Shown here: one piece after another, positions 47,271 through 59,070 of the stretch
How positions within the stretch are numbered: the first letter of the stretch is position 1
Layout of the letters: the number at the start of each line of letters is the position of its first letter
From: Carettochelys insculpta
Taxonomy: Eukaryota; Chordata; Testudines; Carettochelyidae
Length of the DNA: 64,000 nt
Assembly (NCBI RefSeq): GCF_033958435.1
Contig: NC_134138.1
Coordinates: forward strand, 183,266,798-183,330,797
Direction of reading: 5' to 3'
The notes under the pieces: model-generated
The model's input: only the letters and a program-made list of their open reading frames with translations
Told to the model about the DNA's origin: nothing
Database searches by the model: none
Position numbers and translations under genes: made by a program

Positions 47271-47412
47271 AGTAGGCATGAGCAAACTCACCAAAGAATT
47301 ACTGACCCCTAAAAGTGTTGACCATCTAAATTCACACCACAAGATGAAATGCCAGCTGCATTATAAAGGCATATTTTTTCTGTAGACTTCTTAAAGTCTG
47401 ATCTCAAATAAA
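47271..47412 (+). repeat. Direct repeat, right copy
   Basis: AGTAGGCATGAGCAAACTCA, CCAAAGAATTACTGACCCCT and TGTAGACTTCTTAAAGTCTG match the left copy at 46361. Could be a tandem duplication or a pair of termini of an unknown element. Confidence 0.8.
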
Positions 47413-49325
47413 AGAAGAACATATTCAGATTAAGAAATGAAAACACAAAGAGAAGAATAATGGGTGCCAGGATTCAGGCTAAGAAGGTTTTCATGCTTAT
47501 GATTTTTGCTTATATATCATTTTTGCTTAATTCACACAATAAATACTGTTATGAAATTTAATTACTCCAGACAGCTCAAGCAACAATTTTTGGTGGTGCT
47601 GCAGGGCTTTTTTTTCTTGTACTGGATTTGAGAAATAATATATTCATCTCATCAGATTAATTTAAATTTGATTAAAAGATTGAAACCAAGACTGATTAAA
47701 AATTAGTTTGTTTTTGTCTAAGTGACTCGGAGAAACAGTAATACTCAATTTCAGTCTGCATTTTATTAGCTTGGCAAATTTTCTTAGCCTGGCAAATTTA
47801 CGAATTTTGAATAAACTAGCGGTTACATCATCTGCTTTTAAACACAGAGTCTTGGGGCCAGATCCTCAGCCAGTGTAAACTGTCACAACCTCATTCAAGT
47901 CAGCAGCTACCCCCACCCCCAGCTCTATTCCCAAAAGCAACTCATTTGCTCTCTTTCACTTTATTTTCATGCATTTTACCTTAAACATCAACCCTTTATA
48001 GTGTATACCTGAAATATGTATTAAGAACCTTACTTAACATGACCAAAAATAATAAAAAGCAGACATAAATTGTATTATTTTAATACAAAAGATTTAGTCA
48101 CTTAAATTTTTCATCAAATTAAATGAAGGATCAAATTAGCCGGAGACAGAATGTAAAGGGCTAAGATGTATTAAAACACATCTATATTCACAACTCAAGT
48201 TTATTTCTTGCGACTAATATAGTGTAGTCTCTAATCTGAACTGAAACAACTATTTTGAGACCATCACTCTCACGCATCAACAGTTTCAAATTGTTTAGTG
48301 ATTAATGATGCTCTAATACAGTCTGTTTTCCACAGGGTGCATTTTAAGGATTTCTGAAAATCAGGGTCCTTTTAAGATGTCTCAAAGGGAGTACTCAAAA
48401 CTGAGTGACCTCAAAACACTAACCACTTATTAATGTAATGTCTAAGGTATTTCCAAGAGAAATGTACTTGATATTCTACAGGAAAGGCGATCTCATGGTA
48501 TTTGCATTCTGAATTGCCATCAACACAACGCTGCTGTTTCAGGGAGATCCTGTAGTTGCAGGTAGAGGAGTATGGGAGACTGATAGGAAAAGAAGAAAAT
48601 GGGAAGACAGAAGGCAAGAGAAAAAGAAAGAAATTTCTCAGTAAGAGTATTGTTGATGCTTGTTCTGATCTGAATCCTGATTCAGAAATGCGAGAATGAA
48701 CAGGGCTATCTCCTGTGCAGATAGGATTATATGAACAGCTTCTTCATCCGCAGCATAGGGTTGTGAACATACTGCACTGAGCCTCATTCCAAGATTCAGA
48801 AATCCTGAATGAAGTGAAAGAAGCAGAGGGGTCTGTGGTTTATGAGGAGATTGGCCTGCAAGGTACAATATTGCCCCTCCGTGTAAATCAAATACTTGCA
48901 GTGATGTGTCCCTTACACCAACTCGCCTTCTAGAACAGAGAAACAGAAAACCTCATATATTAGAATGAGCAGTAGTAAAAATTCAAGTTTCTTGTAGGAT
49001 GAAAATGGTATAACTTTTTTGGCCCAGTATTTCAAATGTACTTGGTGAGCTTTTATATTTGGTTTTGGCGTAAATTTATCCTATGTCACCTCAATTTTAG
49101 AACTCACATGGCGTGTATAACAAAGCTTTAATGACATTGGAAGTGAAAATAAAAATTTCACAACCTTAGCAGAGCATTTTGCTTTAGGGAAGGATAAAAT
49201 GTGAGTCGTAAGGCTTGCTTGCACTATGAAAATAGATCCCACCCTGCCAATAGTGTGCTGAGAGTTGATTGTGAGAAGCACTGAGACCAGCAAGTCCTAC
49301 TGAATACACTTCCTGTTGAGAGTAG
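47413..49325. other. Unassigned AT-rich stretch
   Basis: No exon or named repeat seen. Confidence 0.5.
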
Positions 49326-50119
49326 GGGCTTGTCACTACTTCCTCCTATACAGGCACTGCTGCAGTTGACGGAGCAGTGTTAATGTAGCAGGCCTGGTGA
49401 AGACAAGTTAAGTCAATGGCCGAGTGCTCTCCCATTGACAGCTGTATTCCACCTTCATGAGAACCAAAACATAGTCAGTAGGAGGGTGTCTCCTTTCAAC
49501 TTAGTGTGTTGTAGACATCACTGTAAGTGAACTAAGTTGCATCCACTTCAGTTTTGTAATTTACATTATACTACCCCTTGGCAAATACAGGCCACCCGAA
49601 CTCCAGGAATGAGCTGCTGCTGCTGTAACATTTCAGGGCTCCCCAGTGATGGGGCTGCTGTCCCATGCGGGGGAACTCGCTGGGGGTGGGTGGCTCTGCA
49701 GATTCCTAGTGAGGGATGCCAGGGAATGAAGCAGCCACCCCACGTTAGGGCTCACCTGAATCAGTAGCTGCTGCCCAGAAGTGTAGGGAACAGGACAGCT
49801 GCCCAATGGAGCAGCTCCCCTGCAACAGGGCTTACCTCCCTGAGGTGCATGGTGTGGAGGAGTGACCTGGGAGTGGAATCTGACACCCTGAGGCATAGGG
49901 CACTGGGGACCTGAGCAGTTGCCCCACAGTGCGGCCCACGTGCAGGGTGCTGGGGAACAGGAGCCTTGCAAACTACAGGACAATTTGCCCATGTTCATAA
50001 AAAAGTCAGGACACCTGTGAGATAGTTTAAACAAGGGACTGTCCCAGGAATAACAGGACAGATGGTCACCTTATCTCAGTTACATAAATTGACTTACCGC
50101 TGTAGTTTAGACCAGCCCT
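49326..50119. mobile_element. Probable nested DNA transposons
   Basis: The outer ends look like a decayed Harbinger-type MITE: GGGGCTTGTCACTACTTCCT at the left, and CTGTAGTTTAGACCAGCCC at the right. It contains AACTTAGTG and AAGTTGCATCC-type blocks. It is split by a GC-rich segment ending GGACAGATGGTCACC (about 49570-50075), which resembles the right end of the element at 60425. Boundaries are approximate. Confidence 0.45.
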
Positions 50120-53100
50120 AAGATTCTGAAGAAGTAAAGAATAAACTAACCCCAATAGTAAATATCTAGATATTAATGCTGAAAATTAAAACAAAAAAGG
50201 GAAACATTTCCTGACAGAACTAATTCAGTACAATTCAGTTAGGTCTTTGAACACCTGCTTTGCAGAGACGATTCATTTACACAAGGATGTATACAACATA
50301 ATGCCACCAACTTCACAGAAAGCTGCTTTCAAAGGATTTGCTAAAGGGATTTTTTTTTCAACAGGTAACTTTCATTGCAGGAACACAATGCTAGTCTACT
50401 GCAAAATACTGCACTTTCTACCAAAGGGCCAGAAATAGGTCCCTTCCTTCCTGGATTTCCTAAAATTAAACCTGCTGTCATAATCCTTGCTGCTTCTACT
50501 GACAAATTTAATAAACTACAGGATGCAAAACTCTGGACTACTACTGGGATTAAAATTTTTTTGGTTGATCATCTTTACAAAGTAGTACTTCTGAGACACG
50601 TTCAAGTGGAATAAACCTAATCCTTAGCAATTTCCTCTTTTCTCAAAAACCTTATGATTAGTGAAGAGTTTCATGTATCAGACAAGAGTTGACTTTTTGT
50701 GTATGCATCATTCTTGAGGAAATGCACTTTGACACAATGGACACCTCTAACACGTACAAGAGATACATAGGACACACGCCTAATTAAACCTCTTGAAGTA
50801 GAACAAGGAGAAGACTGTGTTAAATCTGAAGTACAAGACAGGGCAGTGGGAACGCTCAAAAAAGAGGAGGAGGGCTTGGAAAACTGTGTCATTAACTTCA
50901 GGGCAGCCAGGATTTCTTCTCTTGCCTTTGTTCCCATCTCTGCCAAAGACTTCATGTATCAACTTAAGCAAATCAGATACAGTTTGGTTTTCAGAGGAGT
51001 TCAACACTTCCCCCTGAGGTCAGTTCTTTCTGTTCTTAGTTCCCTTATTCTTAAAATGTGGGTGATGACACTCAGGCCTGGTCTATAATAAAAAGCTCTT
51101 TTGGGAAAAAAATTGTATTCGCTTTTCAGAGCCCAGCAAGAGATTACCCTACCCACAAAACCCTCACATCTTATGGAATGATTATTACCCCTTTCAGGTG
51201 CAACATAAGCCTCTGGCTGGTGATTTTATATCTGCACAGTGTACCAGTGTGGATGCACATATGCCTGTACTGCTACACTCACTCCTTCAGCAACAATCCC
51301 ATAATGCAACATTTCCTTCACTAGCTTCCTTCACTAAGACCTGCAATCTTAATGTTTTGAACTCTGCCGCGCTGGGATCACAGTGACTGGAAGCCTGCCT
51401 TTCTCCCAAGCACTGAAAGCATGGTTTCACTTCTTCCTTGGGCTGCTCTGTGGTCCAGCGAGGGGGGTGGGAGAGTGTCCTTGATTTTCCAGTGATGGAG
51501 AGAGAAGGGAATGTGTAGGTGCAACTCCTCTACCATTTCGTATTATTCCAAAAATAACAACGGGACAAACAAAAACCTTTGTTCAAACAACTGAATATAT
51601 CTGACCAAGAAAGTCTTTTTAATGTTTAGTTGTCTGAAAGGAGGTATTGTGAATATCTGTCCCTAGGCAGGCAGAAAAACTGCCCCAAAATTCCTTAACC
51701 ACTGTCAGCTAACACTTAAAGAGTTGATCACATGGGGATGATTTTCATTTTGTTACACATCCAGATCCAAGATCAAATATTACACCAGTTCCAAAAAAAT
51801 TAAGAAAATGCCCTGGGACACGGGGGAAACAATTAGTATGTGTGCATGCAGGAAGTGGGGAGGAAAGAGAAATGGAGTATTCAGGGGAGGTCCCCAGGTC
51901 CAAGCCAAATACAGTAGAACTAGTCAGTGATTCAGCACAAAAGTTCCTTGGCAGCTCGGTGAAGAAAGGCAAGACTCCAACTGAGCCACACAGAGAAACA
52001 AAAATGCTACACTGCATCAAAAAAGCAGGACTTGAGTTTGCAAACCTTTAGAAAAGGCATGCTCCATTTAGTTCTCAGCATTCCGAGAATAACATTGTTA
52101 ATTCACATTTCCTTATCAGAAGCTTCAAACTGAAGCTGTTTTACTTCTCAGCATTTTTTCCACCCATAATGGCTTATTACTGTAGGGCTGTTCATGAGTG
52201 CTGAGTACTTTTGAAAGAAAAAGGAGAGGCATGACTCTTTTTTTTTCTTTTAATTTATTTGCTTTTTTGGGAAGGAGAGGAATAAAAAAGGCTATTCCAC
52301 TAATGACGTATCATTGGAGAGGGAAGATTCTGAGACCTAGAAATGAGAATATAGAATGAGCTAAAAGGTCTTCATTAGGCCATTAGGTGTGGGGAAGAGT
52401 CAAGGGTGAATCAGAGACCGGAGATGTTCTAGAACAGAGTTGGATAAAATGATGCTTTGAGCAGCAGTAGATATGTTCAATCAGTTTGGAAGTACAGATG
52501 TGATGTGGGAGAGACCAAAGTATAGCTGCAGAACGACAGAGGGATTCTGAGGAGTGTGAGAGGTTGAGGCAAAAGGTCATGGAGGAGGTAAAATGGGGGA
52601 ATTAGAAATCATGAGGTCCATAGTGGCTGGGAAAGTTAAAGGGAGAAAGCAATCAGAAAACTTCAATATCAGGGAAGGTAGAAAAGGAGATGGAAACAGT
52701 GTCAGGGTGGATTAGAGTCTGAAATCAGGCCCCTTTAAAGAAATCTCAAATCAGACATCCCAAATATCAATTTTAGAAAAATCTTGACCAGTTTAAAGTA
52801 AATTATCAAATATTTGTAAGCCTAAGGCAAATAGGAAAAATGAAATTTACAAAAACAACAGTATTTATTCAAAATTTTGTTTCTGACATTGGATTTGCAT
52901 TAGTTCGTTCATCTCCTGCATGTATTAAACTTCCAATTGGAAGCAAATGAGAACAATTCTCAGCCACCTCTTTATAAAAACCCTTCAATCATTTGTAATG
53001 TTTTCGACCAATAAATAACAGAGCAGCTTCACTGAGCTATTTAATTCGTATTTCTTACAGCTGAGGAGAAATGAGTAACAGTCATTTTCTAAATGAGGCA

Positions 53101-54952
53101 AAATAATAATAATAAAAAACCCCATAATACCGTATCTAAACCAAATGAGATTAGGATTTCTCCACATTGGTTGGCAGAGATAAAATATAACCTTTTCAAC
53201 TTCTATTTTGCCAAGCACTGTATTCATATTTTCAAATGAAAGATTTTTGAAAATGAAACTTTGCAAGTGTTAATTGGTTTCAGTCCTCTCTCCAGTTCAC
53301 AGAGACAAAATACAGATGGAACTACTGAAATGCCGCTGCAGTTGGAATGTAGGGGCTGCCTTTAAAGACAGAACACAGTGGCACTTGAAAAAAAAATCAT
53401 ATTGTGCCCAATTGGGCATCACTGCACAGAGTCTGGGTAAACAGACGTACTAGAAGGAATTTTTGCAGGAGTTTGGGGCGGAGGAATTTTTCAAAATCCA
53501 CCTCTTCCTGAATTTGTCAGCCAATTCCCACTCCCCTCCCCACTCCCTTGTGCACTGAGCACCCTTTCACTTGCAATATAGAGCATGGGATGCCTTTATA
53601 ATGGCATCTCCCTACCCACATGGGGCCTGCGACCACTCATACACTCATTGCCAGTGTTGAGACACCAAAGCCCTTGCTTCTCAGACCCTGTGTGTGGAGC
53701 AAGTCATCTCTGCAGGCCCCTTTTATTACAGACTATATTGGAAATCTTAAATACTAGGTACTTCTTAGAACTAAAGAAAAGCAAACAGTACCTGCCAGAA
53801 AGAGCTTACAATCTAAGGTCCTTTAAATAATTACACACAACAGGGATCCTGTGTGGAGTAATTCTGTGGAGGCTGGCGCGAGTACTCTCACATGTAGATG
53901 TGTGTTTGCAGGATCAGGGTCTAAATTCCGGCCTGACACTAATGCCAGCCAAAATTCCATTAAAGCACAAACTGTCCCTGAGTAGCCTCCCCCAAAGCAA
54001 CAGAGATTTGTTAAATAAGTACTGTTCCCTTCAATAATGGCTGATAGCCACACAGCAATGCTTGGATTGTCAATAGTGCAAAGGGTGGGAGGAAAGTGTG
54101 CATATGGTGTTAACTAAGGGGAAGAACAGTAGCTCCACTGTATTCAGAACCTTCTGCTTTTGTCTCACTCTTGCAGTTTCAAATATACTGATTTTTCACA
54201 CTTTCTGTGTGTAACACCAACAGACCCAGGTTGCCAGCCCCAGGGAGAGAACCTGCAATCAGAGGGGCTAAAGTTCTGTGTTTTACCGCATGAGATAAAG
54301 GCCATTAGGCTGTCAGCTGAGGCTGTAAAGCAGACACTTCACTCACCCCAGTATGAGGTCTCAGTGCCTCTGGGTAGTACATATGATTATTAGTCAACTG
54401 ATCATTTAGCTATTGTGCCCAGACATGTAAATGCAGACTGAGGCACTGCAGTATGGACCACTGTAGAAACACGCTGAATGAAACAGTCCTCACCCTGAAC
54501 TCTGTATTGTTGGGAGGCACAATAATATAGAACAATGACTGCAACTGGTGGGCTTAAATAGATTTCTTTAAATAAACACTAGAACAAGGAGGAAGTGCTG
54601 TCCAAAGCAGGAGAACTAATGCAAAATCCTGTCAGAAGGAAGTTGCTTTCAAACATAATGATAGGAGGGATTTCCTTGCTAAAAGCTGTGTTTGCCAAAT
54701 CTGTTAATACCTTGGTTTCTTGAGTCATCCTATTTGAGACAACCACTACTTCCCACAGTTTAAGTCAGAAAACAAATCATATCCATGTGTTGACATGGAC
54801 TAGATGGTTTCTCTCAATGGATGAAAGGAAAGGCAGACCTCTCTAATACATCGTACAGTAGCTACAAAAGACCCCATTCGGGATCCCATTGTGCTAGATA
54901 GTATTCATACATTTTGGAAGGGACAGCCCTCTCCTGTTCATCTTAACACAAT
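50120..54952. other. Long unassigned intronic stretch
   Basis: AT-rich, about 4.8 kb without a coding exon or a repeat I can name. Short poly-T and poly-A tracts only. The largest open frames (94 codons or fewer) have no recognisable domain. Confidence 0.5.
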
Positions 54953-55098
54953 TAACTTGCGTTAGCTAGCACGTTTGTATGCACTCATCTGGACACGGCA
55001 CAGATATTTGATTCAGGGCATAAAAGGCTGCATTCCAGAACAAATATTTGTGGCATGTCCAGATTCACATGTTGCTATGCTTTAGCTAACACAAGTTA
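54953..55098. repeat. Palindromic repeat (146 bp)
   Basis: Arms 54953-54995 and 55056-55098 pair with a few mismatches (TAACTTGCGTTAGCTAGCAC against TAACTTGTGTTAGCTAAAGC), and pairing resumes inside around AGATATTTG and CAAATATTTG. It resembles a small MITE or MITE core. Confidence 0.75.
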
Positions 55099-55339
55099 AA
55101 TGGAAACCAATTAACCGATGGTAAACTCTGGTGTAAACAAACCCTCCAAGCCAAGAGACAACATACAGACAAGCCAAGTGCTTAGAATGATGGCACGTAT
55201 TTTGTTAGTTTGCTCTCTCTCTCTTCCTTTCTATATAAAAAATGAACTCTTTGAGTGTTTCTCAGAGGATAAGAAAATGCAATGTGCAGAATAAACTTGA
55301 ACAAGCTGCTGATATGCCAGCTTTGTCACATTATTACCT

Positions 55340-55402
55340 GCTACCCCCCACCATCTACCTCATGAGGTTGTCTATAGGAGAGAACAGGCATGTCACCCAG
55401 GG
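55340..55402 (-). mobile_element. Inverted fragment of the Penelope-like element
   Basis: On the minus strand it repeats the sequence found in plus orientation at 55562-55614 (CCCTGGGTGACATGCCTGTT, CTCTCCTATAGACAACCTCA). This is a head-to-head partial copy. Confidence 0.75.
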
Positions 55403-55485
55403 TCTTCTGGAGTGTGGCATCCTGATTAAGGATAGGTTGTAGGTCTTTAATAATTCGTTGCAGAGGTCTGAGTTGGGGGCTGTAG

Positions 55486-56010
55486 GTGATGACCAGTGGT
55501 GTTCTGTTCTTCGCTTTTTTGGACCGATCCTGGAGTAGCTGGTCTCTGGGTATTCCTCTGGCCCTGGGTGACAGGCCTGTTCTCTCCTACAGACAACCTC
55601 CCAACCTCATGAGGATCCTCACTAACAGCCACAATCTATACCCCAGGAATACCAGTCCTGGAACCTCTCCCTGCAACAAAGCCCTCTGTCATCTTTGTCC
55701 ACATATCTTCTCTGGAAATACCATCACTGGACCTAACCAGGATACTCACAGAATCACGGGCACTTTCTCATGCTCCTCTACTAACATCATATATGCCATC
55801 ATGTGCCAACAATGCCCAGATGCTTTGTATATTGGACAGACTTCTAACTCCCTTAGACAAAGGGTCAACGGGCACAAAACAGACATCAAAACACTCCAGA
55901 TACACAAACCAGTTAGTCAATATTTTAATGGAATTGGGCAGTCTGACAATGACCTAAACGTATGTGTGATACTGAAGAATTATCGCTCCGTTCTGGAAAG
56001 GAAAACAGCC
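55486..56010 (+). mobile_element. Penelope-like retroelement, 3' part with GIY-YIG endonuclease
   Basis: An open frame with a conserved C-terminal domain. First comes a linker with RQPPNLMRILTNSHN and a cysteine-rich segment (CNKALCHLCPHIFSG, then FSCSSTNIIYAIMCQQC). The GIY-YIG nuclease core follows: IIYAI, then LYIGQT about 11 residues later, and RQRVNGHKTDI with the conserved arginine and histidine. This nuclease fused after a reverse transcriptase defines Penelope-like elements. The RT is missing, so the copy is 5' truncated. The frame runs about 175 codons before similarity fades near 56010, where sequence of the Harbinger-like element E1 starts. An inverted partner lies at 55340-55402. 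Confidence 0.8.
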
Positions 56011-56039
56011 AAGAGGGTGGGGGGCAACACAGCTGCCAT

Positions 56040-57500
56040 TGGGCACCTGTGGCCCCCAGCATGGCATGTCACCTGCTGGTGACAGCCAGCAGCCACCCCC
56101 ATGGACAGCACCATGAGGTGCATGCACCATTCTTCTCTCTTTTCAGGTGTGCCATCTGAGGGTCAGGAGAGTCCCATGCCCTCTGTGGTCCTGGAGAGCC
56201 CCATGGAGGTGTTGGAGAAGGACCAGGCACCAACCGCCCCCCCCGACCCCAAGCAGCACCATGTTGGACCTGTGGCAGCAGACCTCAGCAGTGGTTGAGG
56301 GACAAAACTGCCAGCCTTCACCAGGCCATGGTGGCAGACTGACACCCTTGGTGGGAGGAGGCTGACATGGCCTGACCGAGGGTAGCCTGGGACAAGGATA
56401 TTTGCGGCATCCTGAGGGATGATGTGGCCCACCTTCTGGTCCCACCTGCTGACCCCCCATGGAACCCCCCAACAAGCTTGACCCCCCTTGTGGCCCCCTC
56501 ACTGAGGCCTCTCCCTCCCCCCTGCTGAGCCCAATTCTGCCAAAGCCCTCCCACAGCTCTACCTGTCAGTGGTTCCTGCCCCACCCCAGCCCTGCCACAG
56601 ACTCCAAACCATGGCTACGTCTACATGTGCAGCCAACATCGAAATAGCTTATTTCGATGTTGCGACATCGAAATAGTCTATTTCGATGAATAACGTCTAC
56701 ACGTCCTCCAGGGCCGGCAACGTCGACGTTCAACTTCGACGTTGCTCAGCCCAACATTGAAATAGGCGCAGCGAGGGAACGTCTACACGTCAAAGTAGCA
56801 CACATCGAAATAGGGATGCCAGGCACAGCTGCAGACAGGGTCACAGGGCGGACTCAACAGCAAGCTGCTCCCTTAAAGGGCCCCTCCCAGACACAGTTGC
56901 ACTAAACAACACAAGATACACAGAGCTGACAACTGGTTGCAGACCCTGTGCCTGCAGCATAGATCCCCAGCTGCCGCAGAAGCAGCCAGAAGCCCTGGGC
57001 TAAGGGCTGCTGCCCACGGTGACCATAGAGCCCCGCAGGGGCTGGAGAGAGAGCATCTCTCAACCCCTCAGCTGATGGCCGCCATGGAGGACCCAGCAAT
57101 TTCGACGTTGCGGGACGCGGATCGTCTACACGGTCCCTACTTCGACGTTGAACGTCGAAGTAGGGCGCTATTCCTATCTCCTCATGAGGTTAGCGACTTC
57201 GACGTCTCGCCGCCTAACGTCGAAGTTAACTTCGAAATAGCGCCCGACGCGTGTAGACGCGACGGGCGCTATTTCGAAGTTGGTGCCGCTACTTCGAAGT
57301 AGCGTGCACGTGTAGACACAGCCCATGGGAGCAAGGGGATCCCGGGGCTGATGGGGCTCTCAGCCTTTGACCCCTGCCCCGAGTAAGCCCAACCCCTCCC
57401 ACTCCAGGTTCAGCTCCTCCCCTGCCCCTCTCCAAGTTCAGCTCCCTCCCAGCCCTGCAAACTACATGGTTCCTCCCCCATTGCACTAAGTTTTCAAGTT
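56040..57500 (+). pseudogene. Second ORF (Myb/SANT-type partner) of Harbinger-like element E1, interrupted
   Basis: A splice-acceptor-like CTTCTCTCTTTTCAG (56132-56146) precedes a coding-like stretch: VPSEGQESPMPSVV, then a basic or proline-rich segment and a WLRDKTASLHQAM-like segment with in-frame stops. In position (opposite strand, facing the transposase) and layout it parallels the minus-strand ORF of E2 (63167-63957). PIF/Harbinger elements encode a transposase and a Myb-like DNA-binding protein. The DNA-binding part itself is not visible here, so this identity is inferred. Family D copy 3 (56613-57323) is inserted in it. Sequence to the left of 56040 is lost or replaced by the Penelope fragment. 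Confidence 0.5.
56613..57323 (+). mobile_element. Harbinger-like element, family D copy 3 (711 bp)
   Basis: GGCTACGTCTACATG to ACGTGTAGACACAGCC, with a perfect CAT target duplication (56610-56612, 57324-57326). Exactly the length of copies 1 and 2. GTCTACAC occurs at the left end and again at 56695 and 56781, and (plus or inverted) at 57124, 57251 and the right end. The ORF 56937-57302 (121 codons) is at the same offset. It interrupts the second ORF of E1, so it is the younger insertion. Confidence 0.93.
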
Positions 57501-57541
57501 AGTTGTGTAATAGAGAAAACATAGTAGTGTGAAGTAAAAGT

Positions 57542-57547
57542 TTTATT
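57542..57547 (-). terminator. Polyadenylation signal of the E1 transposase gene
   Basis: AATAAA on the minus strand about 100 bases after the transposase stop; the equivalent in E2 is at 63072-63077. Confidence 0.5.
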
Positions 57548-57650
57548 TTCCAATGATCCCCGTGTCCCATGTGCTTGATGAAGGGATGTTGGGGGTGGGT
57601 GCATGGGGGTGGTGGTATATGTGGTGAGGGGTGGCTGTGGGTGGGGGGGG

Positions 57651-59070
57651 TCAGTGGGGCCCATGAGCAAAGTTCTCATGGAGGGCCTCTCTGATGTGGA
57701 CCCTGTCACAGCTGCCCTCACAACTGGGGGGCAGCAGCTGGCTGCTCATAACCAGGGCCAGACTCAGCCACCCACACCTGGATGAAGGCATCCCCCTGAC
57801 CCTCCACAATACTGTTGAGAACGCAGCAGGCACACACCACCTGTGTCTCATTCTGCACCCTGACCTCCGGGCACAAGAGCAGACAACTCCACCGCCCCTT
57901 CAGTTACCCAAAGGCCTGCTCAACCACATTGTGAGCCTTTTTGAGACGGGTGTTGAAGGCCTCCTGGGTGGGGTCAAGGTGGCCCATATAAGGTTGCATG
58001 AGCCATGGCTGCAGGGGATAGGCGGCATTTGCCAACATGTAGAATGGCATGGTGATGTCTCCGACCAGTATCTCCTGCTGGGGGATGTGAGTCCCAGCCT
58101 CCATGCGTCGGCACAGGCCAGAATTCTGGAACACACGTGCATCATGTGTCCAGCTTGCCCAGCCCATGTACGCATCCATGAAGTGGCCTTTGGGATCCAG
58201 CAGGGCCTGGAGGACTCTGAGTGGTAGTCCTTTCTGTTGATGTATTGGCCATCGCTGTCTGCTGGGGCAGAGAAGGGGATGTGCTTCCTAATCAGGGCAC
58301 TGAAGCAGTTCGGGAAGCCACATGTTATGCATCCCCCGATGGCTGCATCGAAGTCCCTGACATGGACAACTCTGTGGAGGAGCATTGTGTTGATTGTGTG
58401 GACAACGTGCACGGCATGGATGACATGCACTCTCGTGAGGGTGTGGCAAGGAGTTCCCAGCCCCCACATCCCAGCCCCTGCCCCCTCCACAGCTACAAGC
58501 CTCTGCCCCTACCCCTTACAGCCACCGGCCCCTGCCCCCTTAAGGTCCCCTGCCGCCAAGGGTCCCCTTGACCAGATGCCCCTCCCACCTCCCTGTGGCA
58601 GGCATGTGACCCAGAGCCTTGCTTACCTTCATGAGGACAGCCCCGATGGTGGCCTTGCCCACCCTGAACTGATGCCCCACAGAGAGGAAGCTGTCCAGAG
58701 TGGCCAACTTCCATATCGCGATTGCGACATGCAACTCAACGGGCTGCAAGCAGATGTCCTGGTGCGTCAGTGTGGGGGCAAGCCAGTGACAGAGCTTCTG
58801 GAAGGTCTGCCGGCCCACATGGAAGTTCTGCAGACATATGGCATCATCCCACTGCCCCAGCACCAGCCGCTCCCATCAGCCTGAGCTACTGGGGTGGCTC
58901 CAAAGGCGCCAGGGCACCTGAGGCAATCAACAGAGGGCTTCAGGCTCGGGCGGGGGGGGTAGCTCAGCACCCAAGGAGGTGAGGAGCAGCCGTGATGACT
59001 GTGCACAGCAGCTGTAGCCCAGTGTCAGGATGTCAGTGCCTAAAGCCAGGAGCAGGCGCTTGTACTCCAT
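57651..59070 (-). pseudogene. Harbinger-type DDE transposase pseudogene (element E1)
   Basis: Two coding blocks on the minus strand. Exon 1 (to 58628) has DDAICLQNFHVGRQTFQKLC, HWLAPTLTHQD, VAIAIWKLATLDSFLSVGHQ and FRVGKATIGAVLMK, ending at a clean GTAAGC donor. Exon 2 (from 58406) has INTMLLHRVVH, GFPNCFSAL, YINRKDYHS, THDARVFQNSGL and KKAHNVVEQAFG. The order matches HARBI1-type transposases. Of the catalytic triad, the first Asp (family motif ALDGTHI) reads ALIRKHI and is lost; the second (HDARVF) and the Glu (VVEQAFG) remain. The splice acceptor before GTTGTCC reads AC, not AG. Several frameshifts and stops follow. The gene is dead. Confidence 0.85.

Noticed and set aside
46361..47412. Endogenous retrovirus LTR pair
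   Set aside because: Direct repeats are present, but no TG...CA ends, primer-binding site or retroviral coding remnants were seen between them.
57900..58490. 196-codon minus-strand frame as an intact transposase
   Set aside because: Only its first part is in the transposase frame; after the YINRKDYHS region the family motifs continue in another frame, and an Asp of the catalytic triad is missing.
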